From an uncultured Mordavella sp. (GTDB lineage: Bacteria > Bacillota > Clostridia > Lachnospirales > Lachnospiraceae), in contig CABPCP010000045.1 in the NCBI GenBank assembly GCA_902406105.1, positions 1-24,748 on the forward strand: a DNA stretch of 24,748 nt, written 5' to 3'. Position 1 is the stretch's first letter; each line of letters begins with the position of its first letter. Of the stretch, positions 14,491-23,039 are shown piece after piece. A model generated the notes under the pieces. That model was not told the DNA's origin and ran no database searches. It saw only the letters and a program-made list of their open reading frames with translations. The translations under genes were made by a program, and so were the position numbers.

Positions 14491-15546
14491 ATGTTAAGAA
14501 ACGAGACGAAGAAAATAAAAATCGGAACGGTGACGATAGGCGGCGGGAACCCTGTGGCTATACAGTCTATGACAAATACCCGCACAGAAGATGTGGAAGC
14601 CACTGTGGCACAGATCCTGGCGCTTGAGCGGGCGGGATGCGAGATCATCCGCTGCGCGGTGCCCACGATGGAGGCTGCCGCGGCTCTTGCGAAGATCAAG
14701 GAACGGATCCATATTCCATTGGTGGCGGATATCCATTTTGATTATCGGCTGGCTATTGAGGCGATCCGCCATGGAGCGGATAAGATCCGGATCAATCCGG
14801 GAAATATCGGCGGCCCTGACCGGGTGAAAGCCGTGGTGGATACGGCAAAGGAAGCCGGTGTGCCTATCCGGGTAGGCGTCAACAGCGGATCTTTGGAGAA
14901 GCCGCTGATCGAGAAATATGGCGGGGTTACGGCAGAAGGCCTGGCAGAGAGCGCCATGGAGAAAGTGCATATGATCGAGGATATGGGGTACGACCAGCTG
15001 GTGGTGAGCATTAAATCCTCGGATGTGCTGATGTGCGTCAAGGCCCATGAACTGGCGGCAAAAGAATGTCCTTATCCGCTGCACGTAGGGATTACAGAAT
15101 CTGGAACGCTGCTGGCTGGGAATATCAAGTCCTCCATCGGACTTGGCCTGATCCTCCATCAAGGCATCGGGGATACTATCCGGGTGTCTCTGACAGGAGA
15201 CCCTGTGGAAGAGATCAAATCGGCGAAATTGATCCTTAAGACACTGGGACTTAGGAAAGGCGGGATCGAGGTGGTTTCCTGTCCTACTTGCGGGCGGACC
15301 AAGATCGATCTGATCGGCCTAGCCAACCAGGTGGAAGCCATGGTGGCGGATATTCCTCTGGATCTTAAGGTGGCGGTAATGGGCTGTGTGGTAAACGGGC
15401 CGGGGGAAGCCAAAGAAGCGGATATCGGCATCGCTGGAGGCATCGGGGAAGGATTGCTGATCAAAAAGGGACAAGTTGTGAAGAAAGTGAAAGAAGAAGA
15501 GTTATTGGAGACATTGAGACAGGAGCTGCTGCACTGGAATGAGTAA
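14491..15546 (+). CDS. ispG: 4-hydroxy-3-methylbut-2-enyl diphosphate synthase (flavodoxin/ferredoxin)
   Basis: 351-residue IspG/GcpE. It converts methylerythritol cyclodiphosphate to HMBPP in the MEP isoprenoid pathway, in the cytoplasm, using a [4Fe-4S] cluster. The cluster ligands are visible: C264 and C267 (CPTCGRTKIDLI), C299 (VMGCVVNGPGE) and E306. N-terminal barrel motifs include QSMTNTRTEDVEATVAQI and VADIHFDYRLA, and length matches the short bacterial form. A GTG start at 14419 is rejected because it lies inside the terminator hairpin; ATG 14491 has AAGGGAACAGG upstream. The 3' end overlaps polC by 8 bases (ATGAGTAA). No promoter is obvious between the terminator and this gene. Confidence 0.96.
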   Translation: MLRNETKKIKIGTVTIGGGNPVAIQSMTNTRTEDVEATVAQILALERAGCEIIRCAVPTMEAAAALAKIKERIHIPLVADIHFDYRLAIEAIRHGADKIRINPGNIGGPDRVKAVVDTAKEAGVPIRVGVNSGSLEKPLIEKYGGVTAEGLAESAMEKVHMIEDMGYDQLVVSIKSSDVLMCVKAHELAAKECPYPLHVGITESGTLLAGNIKSSIGLGLILHQGIGDTIRVSLTGDPVEEIKSAKLILKTLGLRKGGIEVVSCPTCGRTKIDLIGLANQVEAMVADIPLDLKVAVMGCVVNGPGEAKEADIGIAGGIGEGLLIKKGQVVKKVKEEELLETLRQELLHWNE

Positions 15547-18500
15547 AGAGTTTTTTGAAGTATTTCCTACATTAAAAGTGGAAGAAGATATGCGGAGGCT
15601 GTTTCACGGTGTGGAAGTGCGCAAGGTGACGACAAACAGCGGCAGGGATTTTATCCGGGTACAGATCCAAAGCGGGCATCTGATCCAGAAGCAGAAGATT
15701 TATGAATTGGAGAAAATGATCAAGAATCAACTGTTTGGCCGCGCGCGGATCAGAGTAGAGATTCAGGAAGAATTCACACTTTCCGGTCAGTATACACCGG
15801 AGAATATAATGAAAGAATACTATGACAGTTTCCTGGAAGAACTGGACCAGATCAGCGTAGTAGAGCGGAATATGCTCCAAAACGCGGATATTTCCTTTCA
15901 TGAGGGAAAGGTGCTCTGCCTGAAGCTGGAAGATTCCATTGTGGCCAAGGGAAAGAAGGAAGCTTTGTGTTCTTATCTGGAACATGTATATGGAGAAAGG
16001 TTTGGCTGTCCGGTAGAAGTCCATGTGCTTTATGAGGAAAAGAAAGAGAGCCTGTTGAAACACAATGAAGAAAAACTGCGCCAGGAAGTGGAAGCGATCC
16101 TGGAGCAGACAGCCGCGGTCCAGGAGGAGAAGGAAAAAGCAAAAGAGAAGGAAGAGAAACCGGACAAGAAGCAGGAGAGCGCCTCTCCTTCCGGCGGCCG
16201 GTATAGCCGGAAAGGAAACGGGGGATATGGCCAGAAAGAGAATGGATCCGGACCAAAATGGAAGAGCGATGATCCTAATCTTGTTTACGGAAGACCCTTT
16301 GATGATGAGCCTATGGAATTATCCCAAGTAGTCACAGAAATGGGAGAGATCACCATCCGGGGAAAGGTGATTCATTTTGACACCAGGGAGATCCGCAACG
16401 AGAAGACGATTGTTATGTTTGCGCTGACGGATTTTACCGATACGATCATGGTGAAGATGTTTGTAAGAAACGACCAGCTTGCGGATATCCTGGCGGAGAT
16501 CAAGATGGGCGCTTTTCTGAAGCTGAAAGGTGTGACTACTATTGATAAGTTTGACGGTGAGCTGACCATCGGTTCTGTCACGGGAATACGGAAAATTCCC
16601 GACTTTACCGAATCCAGGAAGGATACATCCCCCCAAAAGCGGGTGGAGCTTCACTGCCACACCAAGATGAGCGACATGGACGGCGTTTCTGAGGTGAAGG
16701 ACATTGTAAAAAGAGCCCATGACTGGGGGCATAAAGCCATCGCCATCACTGACCATGGCGTGGTGCAGGCTTTCCCGGACGCGAATCATTATATAGAGAC
16801 TTTGGACAAAGACGATCCTTTTAAGATCATTTACGGGGTGGAAGGGTATCTGGTAGACGACCTTCAGGATGTGGCGGTGGGCGAAAAGGGCCAGTCCCTG
16901 AAGGATACCTATGTGGTGTTTGATATTGAGACTACCGGTTTCAGCGCGATCAGCGATAAGATCATCGAGATTGGCGCGGTGAAGGTGGAAGGGGGAAAGA
17001 TCACGGAGCGGTTCAGTACCTTTGTGAATCCCGGAGTTCCCATTCCCTTTGAGATCACCCGGCTTACCAGCATCACGGACCAGATGGTGATGGAAGCGCC
17101 GGATATCCAGACGGTGCTGCCGCAGTTCCTGGAATTCGTGGGGAATGCGCCGCTGGTAGCCCATAACGCCAGTTTTGACGTGGGATTTATTGAGCAGAAC
17201 TGCCGCTATCAGGATATAACGCCGGACTTTACTTCTGTAGATACGGTAGCCATGGCCAGGATCCTGCTGCCCACCCTGTCTAAGTATAAACTGAATGTGG
17301 TGGCGGGCGCCCTGCATATTTCTCTGGAAAACCACCACCGGGCGGTAGATGACGCGGGAGCTACGGCTGAGATTTTTGTAAAGTTCTTAGAGATGTTAGA
17401 GGAAAAAGGCATCCATGATCTGACGCAGCTCAATCAATATGGGGCCCAGAGCAAAGACGCGGTGAAAAAACTGCCCTCCTATCATGTGATCATTCTTGCG
17501 AAAAATGAGACAGGCAGAGTGAATCTCTACACTTTGATCTCCAAGTCCCATCTGGAATATTTTGGCCGGCATCCCAGGATTCCCAAGAGCGAGCTGTCTA
17601 AGTACCGGGAAGGGCTGATCGTGGGAAGCGCCTGTGAGGCGGGAGAACTTTATCAGGCGATCTTGAACGACAAGTCTCAGGAGCGGATCGCCAGGATCGT
17701 AAACTTCTATGATTACCTGGAAATCCAGCCTCTGGGAAACAACCGGTTTATGATCGCCAGCGATCGGATCACAAAGGTGCGCAATGAGGAAGACCTGCGG
17801 GAGATCAACCGGAAGATCGTAAAACTGGGGGAACAGTTTGGAAAACCGGTGGCAGCCACCTGCGACGTGCATTTCCTCGATCCGGAAGACGAAGTCTACC
17901 GGAGGATCATTATGACGGGGAAAGGGTTCTCCGATGCGGATGAGCAGGCGCCTTTGTACCTGCATACCACAGACGAGATGCTGGAAGAGTTTGAGTATCT
18001 GGGGTCTGCGAAAGCCAGGGAAGTGGTGATCGAGACGCCGAATAGGATCGCGGATATGGTGGAACGGATCTCCCCTGTGCGTCCGGACAAATGTCCGCCG
18101 GTGATCGAGAATTCGGATCAGACGCTGAGGGATATTTGTTATGAGAAGGCTCACTCCATGTACGGGGAGAATCTGCCTGAGGTAGTTACAGAACGGCTGG
18201 AGAGGGAACTGAATTCCATTATCTCCAATGGATTCGCGGTTATGTATATCATAGCCCAGAAGCTGGTGTGGAAGTCCAATGAGGACGGTTATCTGGTAGG
18301 GTCCAGGGGATCTGTCGGGTCCTCCTTTGTGGCCACTATGGCGGGCATTACAGAGGTAAATCCTTTAAGTCCCCACTATTACTGCAAAAATTGTCATTAC
18401 AGCGACTTTGACTCTGAAGAAGTCAGGTCTTACGCGGGAGGCTGCGGATGGGATATGCCGGACAAGAACTGCCCGGTGTGCGGGGAACCTCTGGTAAAAG

Positions 18501-20050
18501 ACGGATTTGATATCCCCTTTGAGACCTTCCTCGGATTTAAAGGGAATAAAGAACCGGATATCGACCTGAACTTTTCCGGGGACTATCAGAGCAGCGCCCA
18601 CAAGTATACAGAGGTGATCTTTGGTACCGGACAGACCTTCCGGGCAGGGACCATCGCCACTTTGGCGGACAAGACGGCATTTGGCTATGTGAAGAATTAT
18701 TATGAGGAACGGGGTCAGAGAAAGCGGAACTGTGAGATTGACCGGATCGTCCAGGGATGTACGGGAATCCGCAGGAGTACCGGACAGCATCCGGGAGGGA
18801 TCATCGTCCTGCCTCACGGGGAAGACATTAATTCCTTTACTCCGGTGCAGCATCCGGCCAATGATACCCACACGGATATCATTACCACTCATTTTGATTA
18901 TCACTCCATTGACCATAACTTGCTGAAGCTGGATATTCTGGGACATGATGATCCTACCATGATCAAGGCCTTGGAAAGCTATATCAGTTCTCCGGCCATG
19001 GACAATGAGTATAATGAGACGGATCATCGGTTTGACGCCACCAAGATCCCCCTGGATGATCCCGGTGTAATGTCCTTGTTCCACGACACATCGGCGCTGG
19101 GGATCAAGCCGGAAGATATTGGAGGATGTCCGGTAGGCTGTCTGGGAATCCCGGAATTTGGGACGGATTTCGTTATCCAGATGGTGGTAGATACCAAGCC
19201 CCAGACTTTATCTGACCTGATTCGGATCTCGGGATTGTCCCATGGAACAGACGTGTGGCTGAACAATGCCCAAGATCTGATCCGCAGCGGTACGGCTACC
19301 ATTTCCACAGCCATTTGTACTCGGGACGATATCATGACCTATCTGATCAATAAGGGGATGGACAGCGAAGAGTCTTTCACCATTATGGAGCGGGTGCGAA
19401 AAGGCGCGGTGGCCAAAGGAAAATGTAAAGAATGGCCGGAGTTTAAGAAGGATATGGCAGAGCATGGGGTACCGGACTGGTACATTGGTTCCTGTGAGAA
19501 AATCAAGTACATGTTCCCCAAAGCCCACGCGGCGGCCTATGTTATGATGGCCTACCGGATCGCCTACTGCAAGATCAATTATCCTCTTGCTTATTATGGG
19601 GCGTATTTTGGAATCCGGGCGGATGCTTTCTCTTACGAGATCATGTGTCAGGGGAAAGAGAAGCTGCAGTACTATATTGACGATTATACCCGGCGCTCCG
19701 CGACCCTGAGCAAGAAGGAGCAGGACACCATGAAGGATATGCATATCGTCCAGGAGATGTACGCCAGGGGGCTGGAATTTCTGCCCCTTGACATCTACCG
19801 GGCGAAAGCTACCAAGTTCCAGATCATCGATGGAAAACTCATGCCGCCCCTCAGCAGTATTGACGGGATGGGGGACAAGGCTGCGGAGGCTGTAGAGAAA
19901 GCTTCCAAAGAAGGTCCATATCTGTCCAGGGATGATTTCTGGCAGAGGACCAAGGTCAGCAAGAGCGTGATCGACTATATGGCAGAGCTGGGGCTTCTGG
20001 CCGGCCTGCCGGAATCTAACCAGCTGTCACTGTTTGAGATGAATCTGTAA
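15539..20050 (+). CDS. polC: DNA polymerase III alpha subunit, Gram-positive type (PolC)
   Basis: 1503-residue replicative polymerase with built-in proofreading. Order of domains: N-terminal region (1-190); charged low-complexity linker (about 191-250); OB fold (about 268-350); PHP part 1 (H372/H374 in ELHCHT, D404-H406); inserted DEDDh exonuclease (D462/E464 in FDIETTG, D547 in HNASFD, H600 and D605); PHP part 2; zinc finger (C949, C952, C969, C978, C981); palm (D1007, D1009 in EPDIDLNF, probable third Asp D1132 in LKLDILGHDDP); and a C-terminal clamp-binding QLSLF (1495-1499). All catalytic residues are intact and length is slightly above the 1437 of B. subtilis. Translated from an ATG overlapping the ispG stop, so translation is coupled. 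Followed by a terminator. Confidence 0.98.
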   Translation: MSKEFFEVFPTLKVEEDMRRLFHGVEVRKVTTNSGRDFIRVQIQSGHLIQKQKIYELEKMIKNQLFGRARIRVEIQEEFTLSGQYTPENIMKEYYDSFLEELDQISVVERNMLQNADISFHEGKVLCLKLEDSIVAKGKKEALCSYLEHVYGERFGCPVEVHVLYEEKKESLLKHNEEKLRQEVEAILEQTAAVQEEKEKAKEKEEKPDKKQESASPSGGRYSRKGNGGYGQKENGSGPKWKSDDPNLVYGRPFDDEPMELSQVVTEMGEITIRGKVIHFDTREIRNEKTIVMFALTDFTDTIMVKMFVRNDQLADILAEIKMGAFLKLKGVTTIDKFDGELTIGSVTGIRKIPDFTESRKDTSPQKRVELHCHTKMSDMDGVSEVKDIVKRAHDWGHKAIAITDHGVVQAFPDANHYIETLDKDDPFKIIYGVEGYLVDDLQDVAVGEKGQSLKDTYVVFDIETTGFSAISDKIIEIGAVKVEGGKITERFSTFVNPGVPIPFEITRLTSITDQMVMEAPDIQTVLPQFLEFVGNAPLVAHNASFDVGFIEQNCRYQDITPDFTSVDTVAMARILLPTLSKYKLNVVAGALHISLENHHRAVDDAGATAEIFVKFLEMLEEKGIHDLTQLNQYGAQSKDAVKKLPSYHVIILAKNETGRVNLYTLISKSHLEYFGRHPRIPKSELSKYREGLIVGSACEAGELYQAILNDKSQERIARIVNFYDYLEIQPLGNNRFMIASDRITKVRNEEDLREINRKIVKLGEQFGKPVAATCDVHFLDPEDEVYRRIIMTGKGFSDADEQAPLYLHTTDEMLEEFEYLGSAKAREVVIETPNRIADMVERISPVRPDKCPPVIENSDQTLRDICYEKAHSMYGENLPEVVTERLERELNSIISNGFAVMYIIAQKLVWKSNEDGYLVGSRGSVGSSFVATMAGITEVNPLSPHYYCKNCHYSDFDSEEVRSYAGGCGWDMPDKNCPVCGEPLVKDGFDIPFETFLGFKGNKEPDIDLNFSGDYQSSAHKYTEVIFGTGQTFRAGTIATLADKTAFGYVKNYYEERGQRKRNCEIDRIVQGCTGIRRSTGQHPGGIIVLPHGEDINSFTPVQHPANDTHTDIITTHFDYHSIDHNLLKLDILGHDDPTMIKALESYISSPAMDNEYNETDHRFDATKIPLDDPGVMSLFHDTSALGIKPEDIGGCPVGCLGIPEFGTDFVIQMVVDTKPQTLSDLIRISGLSHGTDVWLNNAQDLIRSGTATISTAICTRDDIMTYLINKGMDSEESFTIMERVRKGAVAKGKCKEWPEFKKDMAEHGVPDWYIGSCEKIKYMFPKAHAAAYVMMAYRIAYCKINYPLAYYGAYFGIRADAFSYEIMCQGKEKLQYYIDDYTRRSATLSKKEQDTMKDMHIVQEMYARGLEFLPLDIYRAKATKFQIIDGKLMPPLSSIDGMGDKAAEAVEKASKEGPYLSRDDFWQRTKVSKSVIDYMAELGLLAGLPESNQLSLFEMNL

Positions 20051-20076
20051 GGCCCCGCTGATCAAAGGGGAGTCTT

Positions 20077-20124
20077 AAGCCTGTGAGCAAAATGCCGCTG
20101 ATGGCGGCTGGCTCACAGGCTTTT
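20077..20124 (+). terminator. Rho-independent terminator after polC
   Basis: AAGCCTGTGAGC (20077-20088) pairs perfectly with GCTCACAGGCTT (20111-20122). The loop carries an inner GCCGC/GCGGC stem, and the T-rich stretch TTTTATCATTTGTTTT follows. It ends the ispG-polC transcript 27 bases after the stop codon. Confidence 0.88.
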
Positions 20125-20432
20125 ATCATTTGTTTTGTGTCTATTTTTGAATTTGGGTTTTTGAATTGTCTATTCTGCCATCTTGTCCATGGTGGACGGC
20201 TCTGTTAATGAGCAGACAATCATTTGGGAAAGAGATCTGTGTTCGTTGGCGCCCTCAATTTTATATATGGATTTCATATATAGTTATATTTAATAAATAT
20301 TTCACAATGTTGCAAAATTATCTTATAATTTAAATATAATTTAAGATTATTCGAGTAATTTAGACTATTTCCATGGAATTGAATTGTGTTAAGACAATTT
20401 TGTTATGCCGAAAAGGATAGGAGGTATGCAGC
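20123..20432. promoter_or_regulatory. AT-rich leader upstream of the amidohydrolase gene with several dyads
   Basis: No gene is supported in this 310-base stretch. It holds a repeated TTTTTGAATT (20144-20153 and 20158-20167), palindrome GTCCA-TGG-TGGAC (20185-20197), inverted repeat TATATATG/CATATATA (20262-20282), the promoter at 20301-20329, palindrome TTCCATGGAA (20369-20378), and inverted repeat AATTGT/ACAATT (20382-20399) in the expected untranslated leader. Composition is far more AT-rich than the flanking genes. No known riboswitch class was recognised. Confidence 0.55.
20301..20329 (+). promoter_or_regulatory. Sigma-A promoter of the amidohydrolase-yjiH-yjiG operon
   Basis: TTCACA (20301-20306), a 17-base spacer and a perfect TATAAT (20324-20329) predict transcription from about 20336, giving an untranslated leader of roughly 95 bases. 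Confidence 0.75.
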
Positions 20433-21695
20433 ATGAGTGAAAGCAAACTGATCAAATGCGGGAAGATGTTTGATGGGATCCAGGACGTACTTCAGCCGGA
20501 TATGGAGATCCTGGTCGAGGGAAACCGGATCTCTGCCGTGGGGAAAGATCTTGCCTGTCCGGAGGGGACGGAAGTGATCGACCTTACGGACTGTACCGTT
20601 ACCCCAGGAATGATCGATGCCCATGTCCACAGCCAGTATATTGACTGGCCCACTCGGAATCACGACATCGTTTACCGGGGCGCGGCCTGGAAGAGTATGT
20701 GCCATCTGTATAACGCGCGGGAATCTCTATACAGAGGGTTTACGACCATCCGATCCATTGGAAATTCTACCTATGAGGCAAGAGGAAGCCTCGCGGCCAG
20801 AGAAATGATCGATCTTGGACTTTTCCCAGGAGCAAGGATGGTGGTTACGCCTCACTATATGGCGGATGTGGGAAGTCACGGGGACCATTCCCAGTATCTT
20901 CGGACCAATCCTGACCTTGCGGAAGCGTTTGCGAAAATGACGCCGACGATCGGAACCGGCGTAGACTTCTTCCGCCATGCGGTACGCAATGAGATCAAGA
21001 TGGGAGCAGATTTCATTAAGATTATGATCAACGGCGGTTTCAGTACGCCGAATGACACGCCGGACGACCAGCAGCTGAGCGATGAGGAAATCAAGGTGAT
21101 TATCGATACAGCTCATGCTCTCGGACGGACGGTAACCGCCCATATCTATAATTCAGAGCAGATGAAGAAGGTGGCTTTGATGGGGATCGACGGTATGGAG
21201 CATGGTTCCCTGATCACGGAAGACACCGCCAGAGTAATGGAAGAACGGGATATTTATCTGGTACCTACTTTCTGCCCTTATGACGATATCATTAACCTGA
21301 ATGAAGAGTCTTTGAAGAAGAAAACGCCTCAGTTCCAGCAGAAGCTGCGCCAGTATTCGGAGAGATTGAAAGCTGGTCGGCAGACGATCATTAACAGTAA
21401 GATCCGGTTAGGCTACGGCACAGATTTCGTAGCGGTACATAACGCTTATGAAAATGGTTATGAATACGAATCCTGGCTGAATTCTGGAATTGATCCGTTC
21501 CGCGCGCTGAAAGCCGCAACCAGCGTCAATGCCGGAATTCTTGGATTGGAAGATTTGATCGGGACCATAGAGCCGGGAAAAGCGGCGGACATCTCAGCCT
21601 GGAAGAGAGATCTTTTGACAGATCCCAAGGCCCTGCTGGACTGCGCGTTTGTTATGAAAGAAGGAACGGTTTATCCGACGGTGAAGGTAGAGTAG
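20433..21695 (+). CDS. Metal-dependent amidohydrolase (imidazolonepropionase/prolidase-like)
   Basis: 420-residue amidohydrolase-superfamily hydrolase. The binuclear metal site is complete: H64 and H66 (DAHVHS), bridging lysine K196 (ADFIKIMINGG), H237 (TAHIYN), H257 (GMEHGSL) and D331 (GYGTD). The small beta domain is built from both ends of the chain (N-terminal DMEILVEGNRISAVG; C-terminal TIEPGKAADISAWKRD... FVMKEGTVYPTV). This subgroup includes Xaa-Pro/Xaa-Arg dipeptidases and other cyclic-amide hydrolases, so the substrate is probably a dipeptide or similar amide; not determinable here. No signal peptide, so cytoplasmic. ATG 20433 follows AGGAGG at somewhat long spacing (about 10). First gene of an operon with two membrane proteins that may import its substrate. 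Confidence 0.88.
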   Translation: MSESKLIKCGKMFDGIQDVLQPDMEILVEGNRISAVGKDLACPEGTEVIDLTDCTVTPGMIDAHVHSQYIDWPTRNHDIVYRGAAWKSMCHLYNARESLYRGFTTIRSIGNSTYEARGSLAAREMIDLGLFPGARMVVTPHYMADVGSHGDHSQYLRTNPDLAEAFAKMTPTIGTGVDFFRHAVRNEIKMGADFIKIMINGGFSTPNDTPDDQQLSDEEIKVIIDTAHALGRTVTAHIYNSEQMKKVALMGIDGMEHGSLITEDTARVMEERDIYLVPTFCPYDDIINLNEESLKKKTPQFQQKLRQYSERLKAGRQTIINSKIRLGYGTDFVAVHNAYENGYEYESWLNSGIDPFRALKAATSVNAGILGLEDLIGTIEPGKAADISAWKRDLLTDPKALLDCAFVMKEGTVYPTVKVE

Positions 21696-21713
21696 GAGTG
21701 TGTACGATGAGAG

Positions 21714-21738
21714 CGGCTGGCCCGGGAGCGGCCAGCCG
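21714..21738 (+). promoter_or_regulatory. GC-rich stem-loop between amidohydrolase and YjiH-like genes
   Basis: CGGCTGGCC (21714-21722) pairs perfectly with GGCCAGCCG (21730-21738) around a 7-base loop. ATTTAAG follows rather than a T-run, so it is more likely a processing/stability element or weak attenuator within the operon than a full terminator. Confidence 0.6.
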
Positions 21739-21759
21739 ATTTAAGAAAGGAATTTGCAT

Positions 21760-22428
21760 ATGGAGAATGGAGGAAAAAAATATAGCGAACAAGTTTCTGT
21801 ACGCTGGTATGGCTATATTGTTTTAGTTCTTACGATATTATTTTTCTCAGGAGTCTTTTCTTCCGCTGAAGGACCTATCAAAGCGCTGGACTTTACAAAT
21901 ATTTCTGGTTCTTTTGGTTCCCTGGGAGAAATCGCGGAAGATGCGGGGACACTGGCGGCCGACTTCAGAGGAACTGGAGGAAGCGGCGCGAGAGATGCAT
22001 GGCTTTTTGCCCTGACGCTTATCCCGGCAGTCATGTTGGCCCTTGGAGTTGTAAAGGTAGTGGAGCATCTGGATGGCCTGCGGGCAGCGCAAAAACTGCT
22101 GACGCCGCTTCTTATGCCGCTTTTGGGAATCCCGGGAATCTGCGGACTGACCCTGATCGCCAGCCTTCAATCCACAGATGCGGGAGCATCGATGACGGCA
22201 GAGCTGGCCCAGGACGGGATGATCGATGAAAAACAGAAGACCATTTTCGCCTGTTTCCAGTTTTCCGCGGGAGCAACATTGACCAACTACTTGTCTTCCT
22301 GCGCGGCGCTGTTCCCATTTTTGTCAGTGCCGATCATTATACCGCTGGTGGTCGTATTTGTATTTAAGATATTTGGGGCGAATTTGACCCGGATCTATCT
22401 GTACAAATTCTGTAAGGAGGAGATCTGA
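21760..22428 (+). CDS. YjiH-family membrane protein (nucleoside recognition/Gate domain)
   Basis: 222-residue membrane protein. Hydrophobic segments are seen near residues 17-35 (YGYIVLVLTILFFSGVF), 85-105 (LFALTLIPAVMLALGVVKVV), 115-140 and 185-212 (FPFLSVPIIIPLVVVFVFKIFG). The central PLLGIPGICGLTLIASLQSTDAGASM segment is typical of Gate-domain proteins, related to spore maturation protein SpmA and E. coli YjiH. It is thought to form a membrane pair with the following YjiG-like protein, possibly a transporter; function is unproven. ATG 21760 is preferred over TTG 21754 because AAAGGA lies eight bases upstream. Its TGA stop overlaps the next ATG (TGATG), so the two proteins are translationally coupled and probably made in equal amounts. 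Confidence 0.85.
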   Translation: MENGGKKYSEQVSVRWYGYIVLVLTILFFSGVFSSAEGPIKALDFTNISGSFGSLGEIAEDAGTLAADFRGTGGSGARDAWLFALTLIPAVMLALGVVKVVEHLDGLRAAQKLLTPLLMPLLGIPGICGLTLIASLQSTDAGASMTAELAQDGMIDEKQKTIFACFQFSAGATLTNYLSSCAALFPFLSVPIIIPLVVVFVFKIFGANLTRIYLYKFCKEEI

Positions 22429-22910
22429 TGGAAGAAAAAGCAAAAGTAATGGAGAAAAAGACGATCGTGGATGCCTTTGTGGAAGGCGCGAGAAACGGGT
22501 ATAAGATTTCTATAAATTCAATGGTGCCGAATGTGCTGTTTGCCTTTGTGCTGATCCAGATTTTGAATCTGACGGGGCTCTCCGATATTCTTGGCAAGGT
22601 CTGTCAGCCGGTAATGGGACTGTTTGGACTTCCGGGGATCGCCGCTACAGTTTTGATCGCGGGCTTTTTGTCTGTCGGAGGTGGAGTTGGAGCGGCAGCC
22701 AGTCTCTATGCCTCAGGGGCGCTGGGAAATGACCATATTACGATCCTGATTCCGGGAATCCTGATGATGGGAGCTTCCCTGCAGTATATGGGGCGCTGTC
22801 TTGGAACCGCGACGGTAAAGAACAAGTATTACGCGTTCCTGATCGGAATTAATATTTTAAATTCGTTGCTGTCTATGATCGTGATGAGGATTCTTGTATC
22901 TATCTTCTGA
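22428..22910 (+). CDS. YjiG-family membrane protein (nucleoside recognition/Gate domain)
   Basis: 160-residue membrane protein, partner of the preceding YjiH-like protein. Hydrophobic segments: MVPNVLFAFVLIQILNLTGL (about 32-51), VMGLFGLPGIAATVLIAGFLSVGGG (about 62-86), and LIPGILMMGASLQYMG then FLIGINILNSLLSMIVMRILVSIF at the end. The GLPGIAATVLIAGFLSVGGGVGAA stretch is the Gate-domain signature, related to SpmB and E. coli YjiG. The start overlaps the upstream stop by one base, with AAGGAGGAG 7 bases before it. Followed by a strong terminator, so it closes the operon. Confidence 0.85.
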   Translation: MEEKAKVMEKKTIVDAFVEGARNGYKISINSMVPNVLFAFVLIQILNLTGLSDILGKVCQPVMGLFGLPGIAATVLIAGFLSVGGGVGAAASLYASGALGNDHITILIPGILMMGASLQYMGRCLGTATVKNKYYAFLIGINILNSLLSMIVMRILVSIF

Positions 22911-22935
22911 AATTAAGGTTGAATATGAGACTGGG

Positions 22936-22963
22936 GCAGGGGCCGTAGGGCCCCTGCTTTTTT
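22936..22963 (+). terminator. Rho-independent terminator after the YjiG-like gene
   Basis: GCAGGGGCC (22936-22944) and GGCCCCTGC (22949-22957) form a perfect 9-bp GC-rich stem with a 4-base loop, followed by six T. It separates the amidohydrolase operon from the LysR gene. Confidence 0.93.
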
Positions 22964-22971
22964 GAAAATCA

Positions 22972-23000
22972 TTGATGAAATATAAGACCAATGCTATACT
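22972..23000 (+). promoter_or_regulatory. Promoter of the LysR gene
   Basis: TTGATG (22972-22977), a 17-base spacer ending TGC (extended -10) and TATACT (22995-23000) lie immediately after the terminator and about 40 bases before the LysR start. Confidence 0.72.
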
Positions 23001-23039
23001 GAGATTAAATCGGGATTAAAATTAAGAGGAAGTGTGAGT

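Noticed and set aside
16319..17338. Long minus-strand open frame (339 codons) inside polC
   Set aside because: It is antisense to the intact, motif-complete polC exonuclease and PHP region, has no recognisable domain and no ribosome site; it is a codon-composition shadow. The same holds for the other antisense frames over polC, ispG, hisC and the minus-strand cluster.
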